DNA from: Hyposmocoma kahamanoa
Taxonomy: Eukaryota > Arthropoda > Insecta > Lepidoptera > Cosmopterigidae
Assembly: GCF_003589595.1 (NCBI RefSeq)
Contig: NW_020653713.1
Location: 1,815,420-1,879,419 of the forward strand
DNA: 64,000 nucleotides
Reading direction: 5' to 3'
Shown one piece after another: positions 55,494-64,000 of this stretch. The position numbers and the translations under genes were made by a program. Position 1 is the first letter of the stretch; each line of letters starts with the position of its first letter. Under the pieces are notes generated by a model. The model saw nothing but the letters and a program-made list of their open reading frames with translations, was not told the DNA's origin and did not search any database.

Positions 55494-56149
55494 ATGAATA
55501 AACGAGTAAATGGATTATGATATACCAATATGCCAACAGATAAGCATTAAGAAATCACAAGGGATATCTATATCCTACCTTGATTATGGAACCTCAAAAA
55601 CTAGTACAGTGTTCGACTTGTATTACCTTTACACATTTTCTCAAAACAATATTTTGTTTTCAGCTGGCAGTCCTCTCAATACTCTTCATATCAGCAACCT
55701 GTACCCTCATTCACCAGATACCAGTACCAATTCTTTTACAACAAATCGTACCACAAATTTTGCCTCAACACAATCCTAACTACAACTTCGCGTACAGCGT
55801 GAACGAACCTCGAACAGGAGACATTAAAGACCAACAAGAAAGCAGAAGAGGTGATACTGTCGTTGGGCAATATTCTTTAATCCAACCTGATGGTGTCAGA
55901 AGAACGGTTGATTATCGTGCTGATGGCATCAGAGGCTTCCGAGCTACAGTGAACAATGAAAGGCAGAATGAGAGACAAATAGAAAATTACGACGAGCAAA
56001 GAGAGATAGATGACCAGAGAGTAATCGTGCATCCTCAAATTCCACAAATGCAAATTTCTACCCCGTTACCAGCGTTGTCTAGGACATCGATAATGCAGAC
56101 ATTCCAAACCAGCCGTCCTGTCCAATATCAGAACAGTCTATGGGATTAA
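55494..56149 (+). CDS. RR-2 cuticular protein 1 (two exons)
   Basis: Proposed exon 1 55494-55505 (M-N-K-R), intron 55506-55663 (GTAAAT...TTTTCAG), exon 2 55664-56149; 165 residues. The start is chosen because it joins in phase 0 and completes a signal peptide (MNKRLAVLSILFISATC), as in the two genes downstream. The Rebers-Riddiford domain is at about residues 44-100: YNFAYSVNEPRTGDIKDQ, then G72-x8-G81-x6-Y88-x-A90-x4-G95-F96, the RR-2 form that binds chitin. Unlike its neighbours it has a charged tail (NERQNERQIENYDEQREID) in place of Ala or Tyr repeats. A secreted structural protein of cuticle. The tiny first exon is inferred; the RR-2 domain is certain. Confidence 0.85.
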
Positions 56150-57214
56150 AACAATTTACTTTAGTTTGACTAGTGATATTTGGACCCTGAAATGGTAACC
56201 GTAGAATTGATTTCGAAACCTAACTTATTTGTTTTTAACAAAGTAATGGCACAAAAACGCGACGAAACATGGACACCGATTCTTTGATAAACATTGCAAA
56301 TTACTATAACTATGTATACTTTTCAAATAGATATAAACACAAAGTGTGTTCGTAGAAACTATTTAAAAAAAAATCAATTAACAAACGAAGGATTCTACAT
56401 TTTAGGTCAACAAAATGTACATGTTATACAGCATTAATTTGCATTTACTCGTAAACCGTATTTAAATTCAACTTCTAGATTTGTCTTTGCAACTTTGCAA
56501 TTGGAAGTCCCTTATTTCCCTTTTAAAATGCATGAAGGCTTTGGGTCTTTGTGGAGAATGATAATTAGTTCATAATTGGTGACTGGAGTGGGTAGCCTTG
56601 TGGTTTTACTGAGTCAGGGAAATTGCCTTAGCAATGTCCGAGAAGTGTAATGCCTTGGCTAGGATATAAATGCTTCCATTTATCTTTCTGTATATGTATT
56701 GTGTTAGTTTGATGAAATAAAATAAAACTTTTGATATTATATTGTTGACGTTTTTACTTTATCACAAATGTGAAATATATTTATGTGGACAATGATAATC
56801 TTGGCATTAGAAAGCACCTTCTTGGACTTGGATGTCTAAATATCACATCTTGTCTGAAATTTCTTGCTCTAATTTATTGTTGGTTTGACAGTAAGTGGCC
56901 TTTGAAATTTGTGAGAATACGTAAGGTTTATGATCCATGCTAATGCGTTCTGTTATAAGCTCTAAAAAAGCTATAAAAAAATAGGCTGTACATATCTCAT
57001 TTTAACCGAGCATCAGTGAAGCCATAACGATTACACCTTCCACACGAAAACAACAATTTATTAGTATTCACTTATTCTCTATATAGAGTAAACAATTTGC
57101 TGAGACCTTTTACTGGGGAGCATCGGCCCTATGTGAACTTGACTTTTAGACATTTCCTGAAGTTCTTAAACGAGTTGCTCGATATAAAACTGGATCTGGA
57201 ATAAATAAGGATTG
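56150..57214. other. 3' UTR and spacer between cuticular genes 1 and 2
   Basis: No further open frame or recognised repeat. The region probably includes the gene 1 3' UTR and upstream control sequence of gene 2. Confidence 0.4.
56716..56721 (+). terminator. Candidate polyadenylation signal, cuticular gene 1
   Basis: AATAAA within GATGAAATAAAATAAAAC, 567 bp after the stop codon. It is the first good signal downstream of the gene; a nearer variant could be used instead. Confidence 0.4.
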
Positions 57215-57222
57215 TATAAAAA
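57215..57222 (+). promoter_or_regulatory. TATA box of second cuticular gene
   Basis: TATAAAAA, 84 bp upstream of the start codon. An initiator-like CATCAG lies about 30 bp downstream at 57245-57250. Confidence 0.7.
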
Positions 57223-57298
57223 GATTGAGATGATCAGCGGAAAGCATCAGACATCAACAATCAGTCGACGTAGTCACAACTACATTTCTACCCCAAAA

Positions 57299-57794
57299 AT
57301 GGTTGCGAAGGTAACGTAAATACAATTCTATACGATTGATTCAATCATAGTGTCAATTTGGCAAGTTTAATTTAAAAAAATATAACAAATTCATTTTCGA
57401 AAATCATTATTTCAAAAGTTTGGAACCAAATTCCTATTTTTCATTCAAATTTATTTTCTTGCAGTTCGTCCTCATTCTCGCCCTCGTGGCCGCCGCTACC
57501 ACTTCCGATATCTCCAGCTTCTCGTACGGTGTCGCTGACCCTTACACCGGCGACTTCAAACATCAGACAGAAACCCGCGCTGGTGACAATGTTGCGGGAC
57601 AGTATTCACTTATTGAGCCTGATGGTACCCGCCGTACCGTGGACTATGCTGCTGGTGCGGAGGGTTTCAACGCTATTGTCCGCAAAGATCCTGCTTTGAT
57701 CGCCACTCCTGCCGTATACGCTGCACCCTACTACACCCCCTACAATTACGGTTACTATGGGGCTTACCCATACGCCTACCCTCGCCATTTCTAA
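57299..57794 (+). CDS. RR-2 cuticular protein 2 (two exons)
   Basis: Exon 1 57299-57310 (M-V-A-K|GTAACG), intron 57311-57464 (ends TTTTCTTGCAG), exon 2 57465-57794; 113 residues. Signal peptide MVAKFVLILALVAAATT, then a short RR-2 domain at about 22-75: [20 protein letters not shown]49-x8-G58-x6-Y65-x-A67, ending [10 protein letters not shown]. The remaining 35 residues are rich in Tyr, Pro and Ala (YAAPYYTPYNYGYYGAYPYA), as in sclerotised or flexible cuticle proteins. The upstream codons of the open frame (from 57420) are intron sequence. Its domain is closest to protein 3, which suggests tandem duplication. Confidence 0.93.
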
Positions 57795-58418
57795 ATCAAC
57801 TGTCTCGTTTGATATGTATATAAAATTGATGTAAATACATAAATATATTTTTTTAATATTTTGTTTCCTTATCGTCGTGACTTGTTGCGCCGTTCATAAA
57901 GCTTTCTTTACGGTCTAGTGCTTTTGTTACATAGCAACCACTAAATATTTACCTTTGTTTTCTAATTACCCACTTACCAACACTTAACCTTTCTATTCAG
58001 TATAATTTATTGTAGCTTTGTTGTAACTTTAATAACTGCGCTACATGCATTAAGCAAAGATGGTGGATTTTAATTTAAATCGGTTAATTAACACAAATTC
58101 CAATTTGGGCAAATTGTAACATCTTTATCTGTCTACACATCAAGTGTTTCAAGGTTCATTCCGTTCAGTTATTTTGTCAGTGATACCGTAGCTAATTTCT
58201 ATGCAGACAACAAAATGTAAGTAATTATTTCCGTTACTTATTACGATATTGGGCTTAAATATAACATCCCATTGGCGTGGTCAGACGTCAACAGATATCG
58301 AGTTCCGCATTACTCGTTGAACGAAATTGAACTCCGAAAAAACCCTCACTCCGCGTGACCTAGAGCGCGTATGTCTTTTACTTCCTATTATTAGCAGCGA
58401 ATGATTGTGCAGGAGCTG
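57795..58418. other. 3' UTR and upstream region of cuticular gene 3
   Basis: AT-rich, no repeat recognised. No canonical AATAAA close to the gene 2 stop; the nearest candidate is the variant AATACA near 57833. Confidence 0.4.
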
Positions 58419-58426
58419 TATAAAAG
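58419..58426 (+). promoter_or_regulatory. TATA box of third cuticular gene
   Basis: TATAAAAG, 70 bp upstream of the start codon, with an initiator-like TTCGCAGTTC about 30 bp further on (58450-58459). Confidence 0.75.
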
Positions 58427-58488
58427 ACAAACTAAATTAAGGAATAATCATTCGCAGTTCACTTTGCAACAAAAACAAACGTATCAAA

Positions 58489-59495
58489 ATGGCAGCTAAG
58501 GTAAAGGCTCTTTTGTGTTCAGTGGTGTTACTTGAGTGTTGTTTAAATTGTCCATTGCAAGACCATACGGATGGAATATCAAAGTGCAATCACCTCTTTT
58601 CCTACTGACCAATATAGTAGCAGTAGAGCTCCCTGTGAAAGAGTTCGTCCAGGGAAGTACTGTCACTGTACCTATTTCTACCGCCAATCAGAAGGGTTAG
58701 GGTGCTGGTAAAATTACAAGTACATGGGACTTGTCAACTTATGTCTCAGGGTGACGAGCGCCCCGTGATTTAAAGCTCCGAGTGTCACTGTGACTGTTAT
58801 GGACAAGCGTGTAGCTTACCGTCAGTCGCACGACTTGTTCGTTCCATCACTTGATATTATATTTAAAAAAACCAAACAAACAAAAGTGTTATGACAGAAA
58901 AGCTACTCCTTCTTACCATTATTTTTATAATATATAATCAAATATTGTTTTTGGCTTACAGTTCGTAGTGCTCGCTATGCTAGTAGCTGTCGCTTCGGCC
59001 GGCGGCAACAGCTACATGTACTCGTACGGCGTGGCGGACCCGTACACCGGCGACGTGAAAGGCCAGCACGAGACCCGCGTCGGCGACAGCGTCGTGGGCC
59101 AGTACTCGCTGCTCGACTCCGATGGCACAAAGCGCACCGTTGACTACGCCGCTGGACCCCACACCGGCTTCAACGCTATCGTTCGCAAGGACCCCGCCCT
59201 AGTTGCCGCTCCAGTCGTCGCACACGCTGCTCCTTTGGCCGTCGCCCATGCCGCTCCACTGGCCCATGCCGCCTACGCTGCTCCCCTGGCCCATGCCGCC
59301 TACGCCGCTCCTCTGGCTCATACCGCATACGCCACTCCTCTGGCCCATACCGCCTATGCCGCTCCTCTGGCTCATGGTGCTGTTGCCTATGGCGCTCGAG
59401 GACTCGGCTATAGCGCCCATGGTCTGGGCTACGGAGGTTATGGCCTTGGTCTCGGCTATGGCGCTCATGGTCTTGGTTACGCTGGTGGCTGGTAA
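58489..59495 (+). CDS. RR-2 cuticular protein 3 (two exons)
   Basis: Exon 1 58489-58500 (M-A-A-K|GTAAAG), intron 58501-58961 (ends TTGGCTTACAG), exon 2 58962-59495; 181 residues. Signal peptide [17 protein letters not shown] with likely cleavage before G18. RR-2 domain at about 22-77: [21 protein letters not shown]50-x8-G59-x6-Y66-x-A68-x4-G73-F74. A long low-complexity tail follows: six to seven rounds of [13 protein letters not shown] repeats, then [12 protein letters not shown] repeats to the end. This is typical of extensible, chitin-associated cuticle proteins. The exon is markedly GC-richer than its surroundings, as often seen in strongly expressed cuticle genes. The intron is three times longer than that of gene 2 because it holds a repeat A insertion. 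Confidence 0.95.
58615..58870 (+). repeat. SINE-like repeat A inside the intron of cuticular gene 3
   Basis: A nearly complete sense-oriented copy: 'GTAGCAGTAGAGCTCCCTGT', 'GAGTTCGTCCAGGGAAGTAC', 'GTGCTGGTAAAATTACAAGT', 'GACTTGTCAACTTATGTCTC', 'GCGTGTAGCTTACCGTCAGT', 'CGACTTGTTCGTTCC' and an A-rich tail. It accounts for over half of the 461-bp intron and leaves both splice sites untouched. Confidence 0.8.
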
Positions 59496-59567
59496 AAAAC
59501 TAGATCCTATTTGTGTTTTGTGTAATTTATCCTGACTGTGTCAGGGAGAACAACTTTGCTGTGATGT

Positions 59568-59577
59568 AATAAATAAA
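59568..59577 (+). terminator. Polyadenylation signals, cuticular gene 3
   Basis: Two overlapping AATAAA hexamers about 73 and 77 bp after the stop codon. Confidence 0.75.
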
Positions 59578-60011
59578 AATTTAAATAATATTCATTATTT
59601 CTATTTAAAATGTACCTAAGCATTCAACTAATGCCAACAAGATGCAGTAGCAAGAGAAAGTAGAATTGAAGCTGTTCTTGTAAAGCCATCATTGTAATTC
59701 TAAATGTCAAAGTAAAAGTACCGGATCTCGATAGGCTCAACCACTCGGTGATAAATGAAGATTATTTTCATATCAAGGTTGAATAATTTAATTGTTCAGA
59801 ATTATAAATAAAGTCACAAAAACGCTAACGATACTGGAAAAAAGAGTCGATTAAATCACAAAGTTGAAGACAAAAAATTTAGTATTGATATACTACGACC
59901 TATTCTATTACATGTATGTCTACTAATTCTAGGAGTGAAAGTCTTCATCAACGTACTAGGTACATAAAAAAAACATTTATCATACACGTTCGTATTTGAA
60001 TTGTAAAATAA
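59578..60011. other. Intergenic, nothing recognised
   Basis: No further cuticular gene or other ORF is visible. Confidence 0.35.
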
Positions 60012-60225
60012 TAATAATAACGCACACACTCAACACAGCTCCGCAGTAGGGAAACCTTGCGTCTCGGGTGCCATGGACACATGCATAGACAACCACAAAT
60101 TACACCCAAACTTACGATAGAAATAAATGTAGGTCATAAATAATTGCATGATCTCCAGGCCAAGGAATCGAACCTGGGACCTCTGCGTGGCAATCGTATA
60201 TATAATATAAATAGTAACCGCTAAC
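60012..60225 (-). repeat. tRNA-headed SINE S1
   Basis: Minus strand: the B-box side (CCAGGTTCGATTCCTTGG) and body are present. The A-box side is broken by a short ATATATAATATAAATA insertion at about 60197-60213. The 3' end again reads GTGTGCGTTATTATTATT. Confidence 0.7.
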
Positions 60226-60799
60226 CGGATATTATTAAGTCTGTACATGCGCTGAATGATCCACAAAAGGATGAATGAAAATGAAATGATATTTAGTAAT
60301 GAACATAACATTTACATAATGTGGAGTTATGTGACAAAGTGAAGACAACACTAATCCATGAATGATGTGGTCTGAAAGAGGACGTAGTAAAAAAACATAA
60401 CATGCAAGGCAACAGTGGAAGAGAACGAACATTGACACTGTCTTTGCCTACCTCGATAGGAATATAATTATGTCTAACATCGCCAAATTCCGAACATTAG
60501 GGCATTGTTTTCAAAGTAAATTACACTCTGCTAGAGGCAGTTGCTAACACTCTGATTAAATAAAAAAATTGTAATTATATGTATGTCTTTCCACCACCAA
60601 TCACAGCAACTCGATATCTTTTCATCACGTACACAACTCCGTATAGCAAACTCACATACATTCTTTTGACTCCTTGATGAATTCCTTTAAATTAAATTCT
60701 ACTTTGCGTTATTTCGGCCTGAATAAAATAGAATGTAAAACGATTGTCAAATCCGGACTTAAGAGTAAAACTTACATTGAACAGAGGGCTTTCTGGAAG
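60226..60799. other. Intergenic, nothing recognised
   Basis: Short frames only; no gene supported. Confidence 0.3.
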
Positions 60800-61008
60800 T
60801 TGTTTTATAATTATATTTTCACCTCACTAGCCCGGAAAAACTTTCTTCCTCATTAGCAATCCGTGCGCTTAAGCGTTTTTCCACGCTAGTGTGGAAAAGG
60901 TTTTTGACATTCGAACTTGACAATGGACATTGGTGCACCTAACTTTTTCTTTCGATAAAAAAAAAACATAATGACACATTCAACTACGCGATTTCTCATA
61001 CATCATTT

Positions 61009-63660
61009 AGCCATACGACGCCCACTGCTGGGCATAGCATAGGCCTCCCCCAACGATCTCCACAACGATCAGTCCTGCGCAGCCAGCATTCATCGGCTTC
61101 TCGCGACCTTTACCAGATCGTCGGTCCACCTGGTGGAGGGCCTAACCACTGAGCGTCGTCCGGTGCGCGGTCGCCACTGGAGAACCTTTCCGCTCCAACG
61201 GCCATCGGTTTTCCTAGCTATGTGCCCCGCCTACTGCCACTTCAGCTGAGCAATTCTTCGAGCTATGTCGGTTACCTTAGTTCTCCTACGGATTTCCTCA
61301 TTTCTGATTCCATCACGTAAGGAAATACCGAGCATCGCTCTCTCCATTGCCCGCTGAGTGACCGTGAGCCTTCTTATGAGGTCCATATTGAGGAACCACG
61401 TGTCTGATCCATATGTGATCACTGGCAACACTGGTCAAAGACTTTCGTCTTGAGACATTGAGGTAATTTGGACGCGAAGATTTTTTGTAGTTTCCCGAAC
61501 GCTGCCCATCCGAGCTGAATTCGACGAGAGATCTCTTTCTCAAAGTTGGACTTACCTAACTGGACTGTCTGTTCCAGGAACACGTAATGGTCAACAACTT
61601 CGAGTGTAGTGCTCCCAATTTTAACTGGAGCGGGTACAGCATGGGCATTCGACGTGATCTTCGTCTTGCCCATGTTCATCTTACGATCCACTCTATGGGA
61701 AACACTACTGAGATCTTTGAACATTGTTTTCATGTCTCCCAAGGTGTCAGCAATAACAACTATATCATCGGCAAATCGAAGGTGTGTTAGATACTCGCCG
61801 TTGATGTTGATGCCAAGTCCTTTCCAGTCCAGAAGCTTGAAAACATCCTCCAACGCAGCAGTGAACAATTTCGGAGATATCACATCTCCCTGTCCCACGC
61901 CTCGTTGCAGTTGAGTAGGATTAGAGCTCTGATCCCGTAATCGGACTGACATAGTGGCGTTTTTGTATAAGTACCTGAACACCTCGATATACCTATAGTC
62001 TATTTGGCACCTTTGAAGAGACTGCAGCAACGCCCAATCTCGATCGAATCAAATGCCTTCTCATAGTCCACAAACGCTAAGCAAAGTGACCGGTTATACT
62101 CCTCGGTCTTCTGTATAACTGTCGATAGAAACTCTATCTCCCTCAGAATTTCACGCTTAGATGAAATGATGATACCGTCATCAGTTTTCAGCTTGATCAG
62201 TTGACTTTGCCCAATAGACAGATTTCTCGCAAACAACTTCAAGCCTTTGTTCCGCTCAATGGCCTCTTTATTAAATTGAGGCCTCTTTATTGAAATTGAT
62301 ATAAAAATACGCTCTGTATTAAATTGGTGTATGTCGCTAGTCACAGTCTTCAATATCTGCTTATTTAGCCGCCTGCAGTTACTTGCATCCTCTGAGTTCT
62401 GTAGCCTCATTTCACGTCTCAGTTCCATGAGTTGGAGTGTTTTGTCGGAGAGTTTCTTCGTTCTGGTACGGTGGGTTTTGAAAAACTTATACCCAACCGT
62501 ACGGACAGTATCCACCACCATGTTGTTTAGATCGTCCACATCTATGCCGTTTTCGAGGGCCTCGAAGCGGTTCCCAAGTTCGAATTGAAAGCTCTGGTGG
62601 TTTTGGAGTTGTGCTGGTATTGGTCGGAGCGTAGACTTTATCAGTCGAGATCTTTCAAGCCTGATATTGATATTCAATATGCCTCGTACCAACCGATGAT
62701 CACTTCCTGTTTTAACGGTGTTCATCACAGAGACATCATTGAATATATGCTTTTTCGTCGACATGATAAAGTAAATCTAATTTTTTACTTTACCGTCCGG
62801 ACTCATCCAGGTCCATTTTCGAGTTGTAGATTTCCTGAAAAAGGTGTTCATGAACATCCGACCTCTGGCGTTCCATTGCCCAACTCCAAATTACCTCACT
62901 CTTAGCTCATCACCGCAACGCTTTCTCAACTTTGCATTGAAGTACCCCATAACAACCGTGTAGTGGGTTTTGTTGCTATACATAGCTTTTGAGATCTCCT
63001 CATACAAAGCCTCCACTTCGTTATCTGGGTGCGTCGAGGTCGGAACATAAACCTGAATGACATTCAACGAATATTGTTTTGATAGTCTGAGTATCAGGTA
63101 TGCCACCCTGGTCGCCACACTTCCGATGGAAATCACATTGTTAACGAGGGCCTTGTGGACGATAAACCCGACACCGCCAAGGGACCGTTAGTCGCCCTCC
63201 CCGTATTATAGCCGGAGTTAAGGATTATCGAGTTCTTCCCCTCTCTTCGGACTTCAGATAGCCCAATAATATCCCAACGTAGCTTACTAATAGCTTCTTC
63301 CAATTCTGTGAGCTTTGCGTCGGTCCTCAATGTGCGCGTGTTGTAGGTTGCCAGGTCCAGTCGTCGTCGTTGATGGTAGCCGGGTCTCCACCGGGGATTC
63401 TTCGCAGCCCATGCCCTGTTTCCAAAGTCGCTACCGTGACTAGGAAGAGCAGGACTGCAGGGGACTAGGGGCTAATTCTTTGGTGTGTGTACCATGGGGG
63501 GGTTTGACATAGTCGCCACGCTTGACAGGCGGGTTGTCGATCATGGCTCTGGCCAAGATAGGTAGAAGACGCTGCTGCCCGTCTACTTCTGGCAATTTTC
63601 CTTTAGTCGCCTTTTACGACACTCACAGGATGAGAGGGGGGTGGTGCTATTCTAGGCTGG
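61009..63660 (-). mobile_element. RTE-clade LINE, nearly full length
   Basis: About 2.65 kb on the minus strand. The 5' region (63660 to about 63330) is GC-rich with CCAGCCTAGAATAGCACCAC near the start. Endonuclease, RT and C-terminal parts follow. The 3' terminus reads GCCCAGCAGTGGGCGTCGTA, then ends at the CATCAT edge. It is the most complete of at least six RTE pieces in the window and serves as the key for reading the others. Broken by several frameshifts and stops. Confidence 0.85.
61231..63330 (-). pseudogene. RTE ORF: endonuclease and reverse transcriptase, inactive
   Basis: Read from 63330 down, in pieces of different frame. First the AP-endonuclease start (LRWDIIGLSEVRR), then VIQVYVPTS and VVMGYFNAKL, where the usual GDFNA catalytic Asp is replaced by Tyr. 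Next come TGSDHRLVRG (the SDH motif) and a connector. RT motif A (LAFVDYEKAFDSIE) is followed by a frameshift near 62010. Then follow motif B (GVGQGDVISPKLF, usually GVRQGD), motif C (LRFADDIVV), RRIQLGWAAFGKLQ, another shift near 61430, and QRAMERAMLGISLRDGIRNE. At least four lesions; not functional. Confidence 0.85.
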
Positions 63661-63960
63661 TAATATAAATCCGATGGTATATTTTATTCTTATTAAGTAT
63701 TGTTGACATTAAATTGAGAACGATAGCTAATTTTGTTTAATAAAACTTTGTTATAGTTCAACTATTTTTCTCATTTACAATTTTCATCGCTATAGAGAGG
63801 TGAAAAGTTGCGTGTTTCGCTCGGCAGCAAAATTGTGCCTTGTTTTCTTCGCTGCGCTCAGAATTCCATTTTTGAATCTTAGGCTTCTTCGCTTGCTCAA
63901 GTTTCAATACAAGCACTCACGTCAAAAAACATGTTTGCGGCCTTGTATAACAAATAACGA

Positions 63961-64000
63961 TTATATACCTACTAATTCTTTTATTGTAAAGTATAGAAAA
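63961..64000. other. Window end, AT-rich
   Basis: Nothing recognised in the last 40 bp. Confidence 0.3.

Larger units (their letters stand above)
60800..63960 (+). repeat. Repeat E1, split by an RTE element
   Basis: Left half 60800-61008 ('CCTCACTAGCCCGGAAAAAC', 'TGGTGCACCTAACTTTTTCT') and right half 63661-63960 ('AATATAAATCCGATGGTATA', 'GTGTTTCGCTCGGCAGCAAA') are collinear with the uninterrupted copy at 34236-34575. The RTE element lies between, at the point CATCATTTAG / TAATATAAATCC. Confidence 0.75.

Noticed and set aside
59199..59468. 89-codon minus-strand Gly/Met/Ser-rich ORF
   Set aside because: Antisense shadow of the AAPLAH repeat tail of cuticular gene 3.
59203..59535. 110-codon plus-strand Pro/Leu-rich ORF
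   Set aside because: Alternative-frame shadow of the same low-complexity exon.

Overview
The window looks like a piece of an insect nuclear genome, most likely a moth or butterfly (Lepidoptera). The only clear host genes are three RR-2 cuticular-protein genes with the insect layout of a four-codon first exon and a phase-0 intron. The rest is AT-rich and packed with arthropod-type transposable elements: RTE and CR1/jockey-group LINEs, tRNA-headed SINEs, short inverted-repeat (TIR) elements and a DIRS-like retroelement. The order-level call is an inference from gene layout and repeat style; I could not search a database.

Layout. 1-5.4 kb: no gene, fragments of dispersed repeats and a repeat with internal sub-repeats (repeat F). 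5.4-8 kb: a LINE tail and an RTE LINE broken by a second LINE. 8-22 kb: repeats, including two hAT-like MITEs, a tRNA-like SINE (S2) that forms hairpin pairs, and a 50-bp perfect foldback. 22.6-24.1 kb: a possible spliced host gene on the minus strand starting in a CpG-rich stretch; product unknown. 26-27.4 kb: RTE and LINE debris. 28-33.4 kb: repeat E1 is split by about 5 kb holding a minus-strand DIRS-like RT/RNase H region, a poly(A)-tailed insertion and a tandem array of paired hairpin motifs. 34-44 kb: MITEs, SINE-like repeat A, a 2.6-kb CR1-group LINE nested in TIR repeat G. 45-46 kb: a LINE inside an RTE tail. 47-53 kb: two copies of a short element carrying a THAP-like mini-ORF, a LINE end and several SINEs. 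55.4-59.6 kb: the cuticular-protein cluster. 61-63.7 kb: an almost complete but dead RTE element inside repeat E1.

The cuticular genes share structure (TATA box, tiny first exon ending after the fourth codon, second exon opening inside the signal peptide), transcription direction and an RR-2 chitin-binding domain. They look like tandem duplicates with diverged tails, secreted by epidermis into cuticle. All transposon ORFs I could read are broken. The most informative results are structural: six short elements with exact 8-bp target duplications, nested insertions whose removal restores the older reading frame, a SINE that carries the 3' tail of a LINE present in this window, and the hairpin array next to the DIRS-like element.
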